A stretch of 64,000 nucleotides of DNA from Lewinellaceae bacterium (GTDB taxonomy: Bacteria; Bacteroidota; Bacteroidia; Chitinophagales; Saprospiraceae): the NCBI GenBank assembly GCA_016712415.1, contig JADJRC010000019.1, positions 1 to 64,000 on the forward strand. Direction: 5' to 3'. A model generated the notes under the pieces. The model had not been told where the DNA came from, searched no databases, and saw nothing but the letters and a program-made list of their open reading frames with translations. Positions within the stretch are counted from its first letter, which is position 1. Each line of letters starts with the position of its first letter. Below, piece by piece: positions 16,325 to 24,589 of the stretch. Made by a program: the position numbers and the translations under genes.

Positions 16325-17725
16325 ATGTATATCTCTAAAATTATTTTCGGACTTTTCATCTCCTGTACCCTTTTCTTTGCCTGCGGTAAGGAAAAAGAAT
16401 CTCCCGCTCCCTTGCCGGAATACGGCGCAGCCGCGAACCCGACCGGCGATTCGATTGGCGGCGGCAATGGCTACAGCAAAATCCTGCTGACAGGTGATTT
16501 CATCGTGGACAATGTCCAGGAACTGTTGTCCGCATTCAATAGCGCCCAACCGGGCGATGTCATTTATGTCGCACCGGGGGCTTCCATCGATCTTTCCGGC
16601 GTTACCAATGTCGAAATTCCGGAAGGCATTACCCTTGCCGGCAACCGCGGGCATAACGGCGCAGCCGGGCCATTACTGTTCAGCACTTCCACCCCGTTCG
16701 AAAGCGCCATTTTTTACGTCCAGAAAAACGTGCGCATCACCGGACTGCGGTTCAAGGGGCCCGACGACAATTACGCCGATATTGACTACGCCGTACGGCC
16801 GGAATCCAAAGTGCTTTGTTTTGCCGCTGAAGGGGAGAATATTGAAGTGGAAAACTGCGAGATATCCAATTTCAGCAGGGGAGGGGTAGAAGTATACCCC
16901 AGGGGGAAAAATGTGTATGTACACCATTGCTACCTGCACGATATTCACTCCTATCCAGTTATTGCGCTGAACAAGTCAGAGTTGCCGCTGCTTATCGAGG
17001 CAAACAAAATTCACTGGATATGGCACGCTACTGCGGGCAGCGGCGCACCGGGAACGGGCTATGAAGCGCGTTATAACCTGATTGTCCGCGAGCCTGCGCC
17101 CGATTCCTGGCAACCCTACGACGGTTCATTTGCCATCGATATGCACGACTACTTGCAGGTATTGCAGGAAAGGGGACATCACATCGCAGGTGATATGATG
17201 AATGTACACCATAATACCTTTATCAACAACGCAGGCAGCGATCCGTCGGTACTGACCTCACTGGATGTTGAGGTTAGGGGCGTGCCGCGTGTGCTGGCCG
17301 AATTTCACCACAATATTTTTTTGAACAGCGACCCGGCGCAGGCAGTGGTGCACCTTGACGGCAATGTCTGGGTGTACGAAAACCTGTACGGGCCACAACA
17401 GACCCTGGTTCCAATCGCCCTGCAATCGACGCCCCAAATCCTGTTTATACAACCGGCTCCGCCGGACATTGAGGTTCCCGTGCTTAGCGGCGACATCGCT
17501 GTGGATTTCAAGGTGAACCTGCTGAACACGCTCGAACTGAAATCTGTGCTGGTGGAACTGAACGGCACGACAATTTACTCGGGTGACAAAGTCCCCACAG
17601 CCGGCGAAGTGACGATCAATACGTCTACGCTCGATCCTGCGCTGCCGTTTTACGAACTAACAGTAACGGCGACCGATACGCGGAATGTAGTGGGCAAACA
17701 CACAACGGTGTTCAGGGTGGAGTAA
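16325..17725 (+). CDS. right-handed beta-helix lipoprotein (pectate-lyase-like fold)
   Basis: A 466-residue lipoprotein. MYISKIIFGLFISCTLFF leads to the lipobox AC at about residue 20, followed by GKEKESPAP. Residues about 60-370 form a parallel beta-helix: repeated N-x-x-hydrophobic-x-hydrophobic-x-x-C/N turns such as VRITGLRF, IEVENCEISNFSRGGVEV, VYVHHCYLHDI and MNVHHNTFINNAG. This is the pattern of pectate-lyase/polysaccharide-lyase-like proteins. The last about 90 residues look like an Ig-type beta-sandwich (FKVNLLNTLELKSVLVELNG). Substrate is unknown; surface polysaccharide binding or cleavage is likely by fold only. The start is chosen for the lipobox, the frame being open to 16175. Confidence 0.8.
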   Translation: MYISKIIFGLFISCTLFFACGKEKESPAPLPEYGAAANPTGDSIGGGNGYSKILLTGDFIVDNVQELLSAFNSAQPGDVIYVAPGASIDLSGVTNVEIPEGITLAGNRGHNGAAGPLLFSTSTPFESAIFYVQKNVRITGLRFKGPDDNYADIDYAVRPESKVLCFAAEGENIEVENCEISNFSRGGVEVYPRGKNVYVHHCYLHDIHSYPVIALNKSELPLLIEANKIHWIWHATAGSGAPGTGYEARYNLIVREPAPDSWQPYDGSFAIDMHDYLQVLQERGHHIAGDMMNVHHNTFINNAGSDPSVLTSLDVEVRGVPRVLAEFHHNIFLNSDPAQAVVHLDGNVWVYENLYGPQQTLVPIALQSTPQILFIQPAPPDIEVPVLSGDIAVDFKVNLLNTLELKSVLVELNGTTIYSGDKVPTAGEVTINTSTLDPALPFYELTVTATDTRNVVGKHTTVFRVE

Positions 17726-17789
17726 CCGGAGAAAAAAAGAAAAGGCGCCCGGATTTTTTCGTTAGAAAGGGTACACATTTTTTTCAACA

Positions 17790-17868
17790 AACCCGCAGAT
17801 CACCGCAGATTCGGGATTTCAAAATATGCTGCTTCAAAATTTCTGCAGGAAATAGCTGCGCATTTCTA
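17790..17868. repeat. CCGCAGAT-type interspersed repeat, copy 2
   Basis: Downstream of the beta-helix gene, ACCCGCAGAT and ACCGCAGATT are followed about 50 bases later by CTGCGCATTTCT. This is the same word order as in the copy behind pgk (2024-2096), with intervening bases diverged. Confidence 0.5.
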
Positions 17869-17894
17869 AGGATAATTTTGGGCATGTTTTTGTG

Positions 17895-18884
17895 TCACAC
17901 ATCAAAAAAACCGAGGGGATTTCTGTCAAAATGCTTGATTGCGAGGCCGTTATTGCCCAGTTGCATGCCCTTTTTGATGTCGAACCCTGCCTCGCAGGCA
18001 TTCACCAGGAGTAACCCGCCAAAGCATTTCACCAGGAATTTCCCGCTTTCGAAAACGGCCGCCACCGAGCCTGCCGGCAGGTTTTCGTAGCCAAAATCGT
18101 TCAGGTCAAACACCTGTGCGTCCCAGATGGTCATTTTCCGGTCGCCGGAAAAGGTAAACGCCCCACCGAATGGACGTGTCACGGCCCGGATGAAGCGCTC
18201 GATCACGTACACATCCTGTTCCCAGTTGATGAGGCCGTCTTCCGGAGTGCGTTTGGGATAATAAGTCGGCGTCAGGGAATCATCCTGTTTTGTCAGTTTG
18301 AATGTATTGTTTACCAGGTTCTCGATATTCCGCTCGACGAGATATTTCATGGCGAGCGTATTTTTAAAGTGCATGGTTTCTGCCGTGTCGCGATCCGAAA
18401 TCTGAAACTTGAAGGTATCTACGATATCGCCGGAGTCGACACCCGGATCATAGCGGAACAGGTTGGTGTAAAAAACCTGCCGTCCTTCCATGATCGACCA
18501 GTTCATGGGCGAGCGCCCCCGGCCGAGCGGAAGGTTCATGGAACTGCCGTGCATGCCGAAAGCGCCGATGGACAAACTCGACAGGACTTCCGGCGGGATA
18601 AGCCGTTGCCATCCGAGCACAAAGGCAACATCAATTTTCAGTGCGCCCAGATATTCCTGGTCCGCTGCATGCTTGAGGGAGTAATACTTTGATTGATAGA
18701 CGTTTATCCCTTTCGATCGGGCAATTTCCTTCAGGTCGAGGTAGTCTGCCACGTCGTGTTTTTGTCCGGCTTCCGGACTGATCGTGATAAGATGGCTGAT
18801 CTTGCAGGGGATATTCAGGTTGTCGAGCAGAAAGAGGGTAGTGGCCTTACATCCGAAAACCGCTATTTCGTCATAGACTTTCAT
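17895..18884 (-). CDS. formyltransferase-family protein (sugar N-formyltransferase-like)
   Basis: A 329-residue protein of the formyl-transferase fold, with an N-terminal catalytic domain to about 200 and a C-terminal Fmt/ArnA-like OB-type domain about 215-305. The core segment HGSSMNLPLGRGRSPMNW and the GVDSGDIVDTF loop with its Asp correspond to the ArnA/Fmt active site. The Asn normally two residues before the His is a Gly (FGMHGS), so the usual Asn-His-Asp triad is incomplete or belongs to a subfamily variant. Placed last in the polysaccharide locus, it probably formylates the amino group of a nucleotide-linked amino sugar with 10-formyl-tetrahydrofolate. Its start overlaps the preceding gene by 14 bases, implying coupling. 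Confidence 0.8.
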   Translation of the reverse strand: MKVYDEIAVFGCKATTLFLLDNLNIPCKISHLITISPEAGQKHDVADYLDLKEIARSKGINVYQSKYYSLKHAADQEYLGALKIDVAFVLGWQRLIPPEVLSSLSIGAFGMHGSSMNLPLGRGRSPMNWSIMEGRQVFYTNLFRYDPGVDSGDIVDTFKFQISDRDTAETMHFKNTLAMKYLVERNIENLVNNTFKLTKQDDSLTPTYYPKRTPEDGLINWEQDVYVIERFIRAVTRPFGGAFTFSGDRKMTIWDAQVFDLNDFGYENLPAGSVAAVFESGKFLVKCFGGLLLVNACEAGFDIKKGMQLGNNGLAIKHFDRNPLGFFDV

Positions 18885-19671
18885 GGATAGAACGGAAGGG
18901 TATGCAGTTGTTGGAAAAATCAGTTTTCAGCGACTCAACTTTTTGATCGTAAAAAGTGCGCAACTTGTCCAGGTTTTGTTCGCCCTCAAGCATCCACCAC
19001 ACGGGATGGATAAGTATGTGCAACGGGCGCCGCTCCTTGAACTCGGCAGAATCGAACGGGTGGCCAAATCGCCAAATGCCCGTGGAATCTGCGAAATACT
19101 TGATGTCGCGAAAATATTTGGACTGATAGGTATGCTCGATGTTGAATATCGGCGCGTCGAATTCGCGGAAAAATGCGTTTGGGCGGTGCAGGCTGATGAT
19201 GCTGACCTCCTCACGAAACAACTCGCCGAAAAGCGCCAGCTCCAACTGAAGTCCCTGGTGGAAGTCCTCGTATACGGTTGGATCGAAATGTATGGATATC
19301 TGGTGGCCCAACTCCCTGATCATGAGGATGTTCTCATGATCTTGCGGCGAAAATGGATTGTAGAAATTGGAACGGAGCAAGAAGAAGTAGGTTGACTTGA
19401 TGCCGAGACCGGATTCGATCTTCGCCGACTGCAACGCGAACGCCGTATCAAAATCAATGTCATGACGCAGGGCGATCTGCGCCTGCGATGTATCGATCTC
19501 CGGGAAAAGGCAAAACCGGTAACCCTGGTCGAGACAGGCCTTCAGGAATCCTTCATACGAGCCGAACCTGATGTTGGTGTTTTCCGGAACATGCTGAACC
19601 TGATCGGCAGAAGTCTCCTTCTGCCGATCAGGTAGTGTTGAAATATTCATCATGGTATTGGTATGCGTCAT
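18871..19671 (-). CDS. polysaccharide-deacetylase-like (NodB-related) protein
   Basis: A 266-residue protein with the NodB-type barrel signature. It has ALRHDIDFD (metal-binding Asp pair), then the His of ISIHFDPT and the second His of IISLHRPNAFF. The N-terminal about 30 residues are polar and may not be translated; Met7/Met8 are alternative starts. Members with HD(V/I)D in place of TFDD occur in surface-glycan clusters and are assumed to be de-N-acetylases or related metal-dependent hydrolases acting on cytoplasmic or lipid-linked intermediates, as no signal peptide is present. It is followed with overlap by the formyltransferase, a pairing consistent with freeing an amine and then formylating it (inference). 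Confidence 0.75.
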   Translation of the reverse strand: MTHTNTMMNISTLPDRQKETSADQVQHVPENTNIRFGSYEGFLKACLDQGYRFCLFPEIDTSQAQIALRHDIDFDTAFALQSAKIESGLGIKSTYFFLLRSNFYNPFSPQDHENILMIRELGHQISIHFDPTVYEDFHQGLQLELALFGELFREEVSIISLHRPNAFFREFDAPIFNIEHTYQSKYFRDIKYFADSTGIWRFGHPFDSAEFKERRPLHILIHPVWWMLEGEQNLDKLRTFYDQKVESLKTDFSNNCIPFRSIHESL

Positions 19672-19740
19672 ATCGTTTCTACGAAGAAACAGCAGGTTTA
19701 AAACAGCCGGAAAGGTAATACACGAAACGGGTACCCGGTA

Positions 19741-20859
19741 TTAATTGCTTCTGACCTTCTTGAAAACGATATTGCAAAAAGCCTTCCAAAAATACCGCAT
19801 GTCGGTGAGGATGGGGTTGCGCTCGTATGCTTTCAGGTAACGGCATTCGATATCCACAACATCTTCGAGAGACTTTGGTATTTCGACGTAAACCGGTGGA
19901 ATGAGACCCGGTTTGAATTGTTTACGGTAATCCTGAAACTCTTTCGGGTACAAACCGAAATAATGCTTGCTGAGCGGGCGAACACCCATGAGTTTGACAT
20001 CACCCTTGAGCCAGTTGATCAGCATGGGCAATTCGTCGATCCAGTATTTGCGGAAAATACGGCCCATGGTGGTGACCCTGGGGTCGTCTTTGAACTTGCC
20101 GCCTTTCTGCAGTCCGTAATTATCATAGATAAAGGCCTGCAGGTACTCCGAATAGGGATACATGGTCCGGAGTTTATAGACATTGAAGATTTTACCGTTT
20201 TTCCCTACCCGGCGCAGTTTGATAAGCGGCCCGTAGGAAGCATCGCTGTTATAATCCGGTTCTGCAATTTTTTGCGCGACGAAGAACATTTGTCCGCCAG
20301 CATCGACCGTTTTCAGCAATTTGTAGCCACAGGAGTAGAGACGGCCGTAGGTTTCCATCTCGGAAATGACCCGGTTGCGGCCCAGTGTCAAAAGAAAATA
20401 TAAATGCTTGAGATGGGGCATTTTAGGCCAAACACGTTTGACCCAAAAATCGAAGAAGTAGTATACATGATTGAAAGGGAAGGCAAATTTTTCCATCAAC
20501 CGGTCCTTGCGCTGCTGTGAAGTTTCGACGCAACCGATCAGGTAGCCGCCGGGGCGCAGGTATTCGTTTGCCGATTCCAGGAATTTATTGACGTACCGGA
20601 TATCGTTCAAACGTTTGATATTGATGATACTTCCGATTTCAGAGCCGTCATAACCCCGCCAGGAGATGACGTTGATGAGGTTCAGCGGTGAGGACGTATT
20701 TAAAATAACGGAGTCCCACAGGTCATCCAGGTCCACCCACTCCTCAATAAACTTAACAGCTTCTGCCGGTATCTCCGCCCCGAGGGCCCGGCGATACAGG
20801 TTGGGAAATGTTTGTTTTGGCGCATTCTCGTACATCAGCCCGTGTTGAAGTTGTCCCAT
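19741..20859 (-). CDS. sugar transferase (monotopic phosphoglycosyl transferase catalytic domain) with extra N-terminal domain
   Basis: The C-terminal about 190 residues are the bacterial sugar transferase domain: RVGKNGKIFNVYKLRTM, the KFKDDPRVTTMGRIFRK segment, the catalytic Asp-Glu in IDELPML, LMGVRPLS and PGLIPP. This family moves a sugar 1-phosphate from UDP-sugar to undecaprenyl phosphate, the first committed step of glycan assembly. The usual N-terminal re-entrant membrane helix is not apparent. Instead there are about 180 residues with a nucleotide-binding look (YLRPGGYLIGCVET, GRNRVISEMETYGRL). The start at 20859 is the first ATG; the frame is open to a TTG at 20988. It is the only candidate initiating transferase in the locus. 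Confidence 0.82.
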   Translation of the reverse strand: MGQLQHGLMYENAPKQTFPNLYRRALGAEIPAEAVKFIEEWVDLDDLWDSVILNTSSPLNLINVISWRGYDGSEIGSIINIKRLNDIRYVNKFLESANEYLRPGGYLIGCVETSQQRKDRLMEKFAFPFNHVYYFFDFWVKRVWPKMPHLKHLYFLLTLGRNRVISEMETYGRLYSCGYKLLKTVDAGGQMFFVAQKIAEPDYNSDASYGPLIKLRRVGKNGKIFNVYKLRTMYPYSEYLQAFIYDNYGLQKGGKFKDDPRVTTMGRIFRKYWIDELPMLINWLKGDVKLMGVRPLSKHYFGLYPKEFQDYRKQFKPGLIPPVYVEIPKSLEDVVDIECRYLKAYERNPILTDMRYFWKAFCNIVFKKVRSN

Positions 20860-21094
20860 TTGCAATTCGAGTTCTTTGATAAGATTAAGAGTAGGAGCAA
20901 ACGCATGCCATTCAAATGCGGGGGAGGGAACTACACGGCATTTAACTCCAGTGCGAAGGCGGGGGGAGATGAAAGCCGGAAAACGCAATATTCCACCGGC
21001 TCGGAAAAACGGAACAGGATGGAAACTTTATGTTCAGTGCCTGTTACATTCTTTATGTGGCAAAAACTATGCCGCCGATGGACAGGAATTAAAA
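20860..21094. other. intergenic gap with AT-rich end
   Basis: About 235 bases inside the polysaccharide locus, the longest internal gap. Next to 21094 the sequence becomes strikingly AT-rich, continuing into the 3' end of the adjoining gene (AATTAAAATTACCTAAATTT and following). An internal promoter could sit here, but no exact TAnnTTTG box is seen on the minus strand. Confidence 0.4.
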
Positions 21095-21913
21095 TTACCT
21101 AAATTTTATTAATAAGAATTTAATAAAGTTTTTAATATTTTGAATGTTTTTCTCTTTTATCCACAAATAATTATCATCTGTCCATCGCTGCGGATGGAAA
21201 TTCATCATCACTTTATGTGGTAGTTTATCGTTATTTATAGCATCAATAATATCAGACGTGGAGTGGAAATTCAGGCCGAAATGCGGCTCGACTTTATCCC
21301 GGACGCTGACCTTGAATCCGTCCCATCGGCGGCCGGTATCGGTAAGATAGAATACTTTTTTGAAATCCAGGTCGAAATAAGGCTCGCCGATGATCCCGTA
21401 CTTTTTATAGTCGTAGTGTTTCCACACATCTTTGTTGTCGTACCTCGATTTGGGACTTCCGTGCATGCAAATAGTCGATACCGGCACGATTTTGCGCAGG
21501 GTATCGAGGTGTTTTTCGAACAGTTTGATCGCTTCATGCGGATTGCCGCCCGCAAAATCCATGTCTTCGTAGTGATAGCCCACCTCGTGGCCCATGTCGT
21601 GGATTTCCCTGATGACGGCTTCGTCGTAGCTTTGCGGCACCATACGGAAATAATAGGTGCCTTTGATGCCTTTCCGGTGTTGAATCCGGGCAAATTCGAG
21701 CGAATGCAGTTTGCGTTCATCCACATCGTGCCGCAGCATGATCGACCGTTTTTCCGGCTTGTTCAGGTATTCGGAGAAGGTTTGAAACGGATATTTTGCC
21801 TCAAGCAGGCTGTCCAGCAGTGCCCCGTATATGGTCAGGGTAAAGTCACGCATCAATCGGGTTGTTTTTTGTTCTTTAAGATTTGGTTGTAATCCAGCAG
21901 GCAGGCCGGTCAT
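21095..21913 (-). CDS. polysaccharide-deacetylase-like (NodB-related) protein
   Basis: A 272-residue protein of the HDVD subgroup: IMLRHDVDERK (metal Asp), GYHYEDMDF (His pair region), STICMHGSPKS, and VMMNFHPQRW near the end. The ATG at 21913 overlaps the TGA of the upstream epimerase gene (ATGA), so translational coupling is likely. Met21 (MRDFTLTIYG) is the alternative start and fits the domain boundary. No signal peptide. The final third becomes Asn/Lys/Ile-rich and AT-rich, unlike its neighbours, a possible trace of different ancestry. Presumed to deacetylate a sugar or lipid-linked intermediate; the substrate is unknown. Confidence 0.75.
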   Translation of the reverse strand: MTGLPAGLQPNLKEQKTTRLMRDFTLTIYGALLDSLLEAKYPFQTFSEYLNKPEKRSIMLRHDVDERKLHSLEFARIQHRKGIKGTYYFRMVPQSYDEAVIREIHDMGHEVGYHYEDMDFAGGNPHEAIKLFEKHLDTLRKIVPVSTICMHGSPKSRYDNKDVWKHYDYKKYGIIGEPYFDLDFKKVFYLTDTGRRWDGFKVSVRDKVEPHFGLNFHSTSDIIDAINNDKLPHKVMMNFHPQRWTDDNYLWIKEKNIQNIKNFIKFLLIKFR

Positions 21914-22893
21914 TGTTGTTCCTGTAGTTGTCTGGCCATGTACATCATTTTATTCCACTCGTACACTTCCTTCATGCCGTCCTGCATGAGCACTTGCGGA
22001 CGGTAGCCCAGTTTGCTCTGGATTTTTGAAATATCTGCAAGCGAGTGCTTGACGTCGCCGGGGCGCTCGGGTCCGTACAGGGGCTGGATGTCCTTGCCGG
22101 TAATCTGTTGCAGCATTTTCACCATGTCATTGAGCGTGACCTGATCGCCGCAGGCGACATTGTACACCTGGTTGAGTGCCCCGGAGTCGTTGGAAAACAG
22201 CGCCAGATCGTTGGCATGCAACACATTCTCGATGAAGGTAAAGTCCCTGCTGGTCGTGCCGTCGCCATTGATCAGCGGTTGCTTGCCTTCGATAAAGGCC
22301 CTGCAGAACAAGGGTATCACGGCTGCATACGGATTGTCCGGATTCTGGCGGGGGCCAAAAATATTGAAATAGCGCAGGCCGACAAAGTTGAGGCCATAGG
22401 TCCGGCAGAAAACCTGGGCATAGTGTTCGGCGGCGAGTTTGCTGACTGCGTATGGCGACAGCGGGTTGCCGATCCGGTGTTCTACCTTGGGCAGGTCTGG
22501 ACTATCGCCATAGGTGCTGGAGGAGAAAGCCAGCACGACCCGGTCGGCGCCGGCCTGTTTGGCGGCGTGCAGGACGTTGACCGTGCCGCCCACATTCACC
22601 TCGTTGGTGCGCATGGGGTTTTCGATGGACCGGGGCACGGAGCCGAGCGCCGCCTGGTGCGTCACCTTGTGGATGCCCTTCATGGCCGCAGTACAGGTGT
22701 CGTAATCACAAATGTCGCCCTTGATAAACTCAAATTTCGGATGGTATTCGAAGGGTGCAATATTTTCGTAAAGCCCGTTGGACAGGTCGTCGAGGACCCG
22801 CACCAGCCCGATGCGGTCGTCGTCGAGAAAACGTTCGACCAGGTTAGACCCGATAAATCCGGCGCCGCCGGTAATGAGTAAGTTGTATTTCAT
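21910..22893 (-). CDS. NAD-dependent UDP-sugar epimerase (WbpP/UDP-GlcNAc 4-epimerase-like)
   Basis: A 327-residue extended short-chain dehydrogenase. The NAD-binding GGAGFIGSNLVE is at residue 9, the catalytic SSSTYGDS and YAVSK (Tyr-x-x-x-Lys) follow, and RYFNIFGPRQNPDNPYAAVIP is the substrate segment. The combination GSVPRSIENP plus FGPRQNP matches the WbpP/TviC/Gne branch that interconverts UDP-GlcNAc and UDP-GalNAc or the corresponding uronic acids. Its start and stop both overlap neighbours by four bases (ATGA), so it sits in a tightly coupled block with two deacetylase-like genes. An N-acetylhexosamine substrate fits that context. Confidence 0.88.
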   Translation of the reverse strand: MKYNLLITGGAGFIGSNLVERFLDDDRIGLVRVLDDLSNGLYENIAPFEYHPKFEFIKGDICDYDTCTAAMKGIHKVTHQAALGSVPRSIENPMRTNEVNVGGTVNVLHAAKQAGADRVVLAFSSSTYGDSPDLPKVEHRIGNPLSPYAVSKLAAEHYAQVFCRTYGLNFVGLRYFNIFGPRQNPDNPYAAVIPLFCRAFIEGKQPLINGDGTTSRDFTFIENVLHANDLALFSNDSGALNQVYNVACGDQVTLNDMVKMLQQITGKDIQPLYGPERPGDVKHSLADISKIQSKLGYRPQVLMQDGMKEVYEWNKMMYMARQLQEQQ

Positions 22894-23633
22894 GAGTTGC
22901 CTTCGATTTGGTTTAACGCATCGTTTACGGTCAAAACTTTGATATTATGGTTGGCGCAATATTGCACGACATCTTCAAAAAAACCGGGCGAACAGCCCCA
23001 GTCTGTCGGATTCTCCATCACGTCGTGGGTATAAAAAATGAGCCAGCCTTTGTTTGATATTACCTCGTCAATTTTTCTGTGCAGGTATTCCGGACTGAAG
23101 CGGTGTTCATACACTTTTACTGTTTTCAGGTTGTACAAATCCGCACCATTCAGGTTTATCCCTTCTTCAATACCCCGGGCGCTCCTGAATTTGCTGCTCA
23201 CAAACTGCTTGATGGCCCTGGTCTGCGACCCGAATGGATAAGAAAAATTTCTGAAGGTATATCCGGGCACCTTTTTATCCATTTCTTCCTGGTTTTGGAT
23301 GATGTCGCCTTTGCCTTTTTCGAACGGAAGGGTGTAGAGATCGGTGTGGCCGTAAGTATGACAGCCTATTTCGTTGTGATGGGCAATGGCGTTGTTGAGG
23401 TGTTGAACAGTGAACCGCGTTTCCTGCTCAACCCCGTTCATAAGGGACAGCGAAATATAAAACGTACCTCCGAACCCAAACTTCGACAGAATATTTACCC
23501 CGTTTTCAAAAGCCGAAATAGGGGCATCGTCGAACGTAAAAGATACAATCGGCTCGTTAAGTCTGATATTGATCTTCCTGGCGAAGCTTATACTCGCCCA
23601 TTTCCTTCTAAAAACCTTTATAAACCTTCTCAT
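22890..23633 (-). CDS. polysaccharide deacetylase (NodB domain)
   Basis: A 247-residue protein with the classic NodB motifs: SFTFDDAP (catalytic base and metal Asp), the HTYGHTDLY His-x3-His metal site, FSYPFGSQ, and WLIFYTHDVMENP near the C-terminus. The ATG at 23633 (MRRFIKVFRR) follows the 3' end of the SGNH-like gene with a 26-base overlap; a longer open frame starts at 23687. No signal peptide is evident, only a basic N-terminus, so action at the inner membrane or in the cytoplasm is likely. It removes N- or O-acetyl groups from a carbohydrate, the exact substrate unknown. Confidence 0.85.
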   Translation of the reverse strand: MRRFIKVFRRKWASISFARKINIRLNEPIVSFTFDDAPISAFENGVNILSKFGFGGTFYISLSLMNGVEQETRFTVQHLNNAIAHHNEIGCHTYGHTDLYTLPFEKGKGDIIQNQEEMDKKVPGYTFRNFSYPFGSQTRAIKQFVSSKFRSARGIEEGINLNGADLYNLKTVKVYEHRFSPEYLHRKIDEVISNKGWLIFYTHDVMENPTDWGCSPGFFEDVVQYCANHNIKVLTVNDALNQIEGNS

Positions 23634-24573
23634 CGTTGCTTGAATGCTGTTTGGATGACTGGATATACGGCTTGATCTGCTGTACAAGTTCGCGTGTGAA
23701 TTTTTGCGCGCCGTCGATATTCAGGTGTTCCGGGTCAACATAGAGTTCGGGATGCGTGATATAACTGCTGTCCGCAGAGTAAACAAACACGGGTATTCCG
23801 GTTTTATCCGACGTCTTTTTCAGGTATTCAATGGCGGAAGAACTGCCGATGCTCCGCCCGTAATTGGGTGAAACCACGAAAAAAACCTGACAGTCCTTTT
23901 CCAGAAATTTGTCGACCATGTAGTCGAATGCAGCCACCGCTTCCGGGTTGAGGGGTGTTTTTACCGGTTCGGATTCCAGTTTTTTGCCCGGGTCGTAGTC
24001 CATTGTGCCCGGACGGGGTTTCCAGCCTTTATCCTCGGCTTTACCGTCGAGACCCGGAACCAGGTAAGGGCGAATCAGGTAGTAAAAACTGGAATTGTAG
24101 GCGTACAGCCGCGATTTGAGCAGCAGCCATTCAAATTTGGAGGTTTTGTCCAGTACAGGGCGTATCTCCGGATGCGTGCTGTAAAAGGGCCGTAAAAAGC
24201 CCGCGTGTTCGTAAGCCATCCCGCCTTCCAGGTCGTTGTCGTCGATATTGAGGATGACAACCTTCCGGGCTGTACCGCGCAAGAATTCCCTCCTGCACTG
24301 CCCTGAAATAGGGCATGCCCTGTCCGCCGCGACCGGCATTCCAGCAAGACATCCGGGCGAGTCTTCAATGATTTGGGAGACGTAGTTAATCTCCGCCCTG
24401 GAGCTGCCGATGACAACCACATCTTCATCGCAGTGTTCGAGGGTATATTTTGCTTTGTGATACCGCCCGTCGGGCGAGTTGTCCCGAAGTGTATCCAATA
24501 ACAACCCGCCCAGTTGGTCAAAAACCAGGAACAGACCGAGTACCAGCAAAATTTTTAAGCCGAGGTGTTTCAT
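23608..24573 (-). CDS. SGNH-like acyltransferase partner (AlgJ/DltD-type) with two compensating frameshifts
   Basis: A 321-residue membrane-anchored protein. The N-terminal helix is LGLKILLVLGLFLVFDQL, the block containing the candidate catalytic Ser is VVVIGSSRAEINYV, and a C-terminal DPEHLNIDGAQKF supplies Asp and His, as in SGNH hydrolases that partner MBOAT proteins. Between about residues 74 and 104 the annotated frame reads an unfamiliar Cys/Arg-rich stretch. A shifted frame over the same bases reads SCWNAGRGGQGMPYFRAVQE, which is what the family has at this point. One missing base near 24350-24356 and one extra base near 24262-24270 explain both edges. It follows the MBOAT gene, its expected partner in O-acylation of the polysaccharide. 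Confidence 0.75.
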   Translation of the reverse strand: MKHLGLKILLVLGLFLVFDQLGGLLLDTLRDNSPDGRYHKAKYTLEHCDEDVVVIGSSRAEINYVSQIIEDSPGCLAGMPVAADRACPISGQCRREFLRGTARKVVILNIDDNDLEGGMAYEHAGFLRPFYSTHPEIRPVLDKTSKFEWLLLKSRLYAYNSSFYYLIRPYLVPGLDGKAEDKGWKPRPGTMDYDPGKKLESEPVKTPLNPEAVAAFDYMVDKFLEKDCQVFFVVSPNYGRSIGSSSAIEYLKKTSDKTGIPVFVYSADSSYITHPELYVDPEHLNIDGAQKFTRELVQQIKPYIQSSKQHSSNDEKVYKGF

Positions 24574-24589
24574 TCAGATAATCAAAAGG

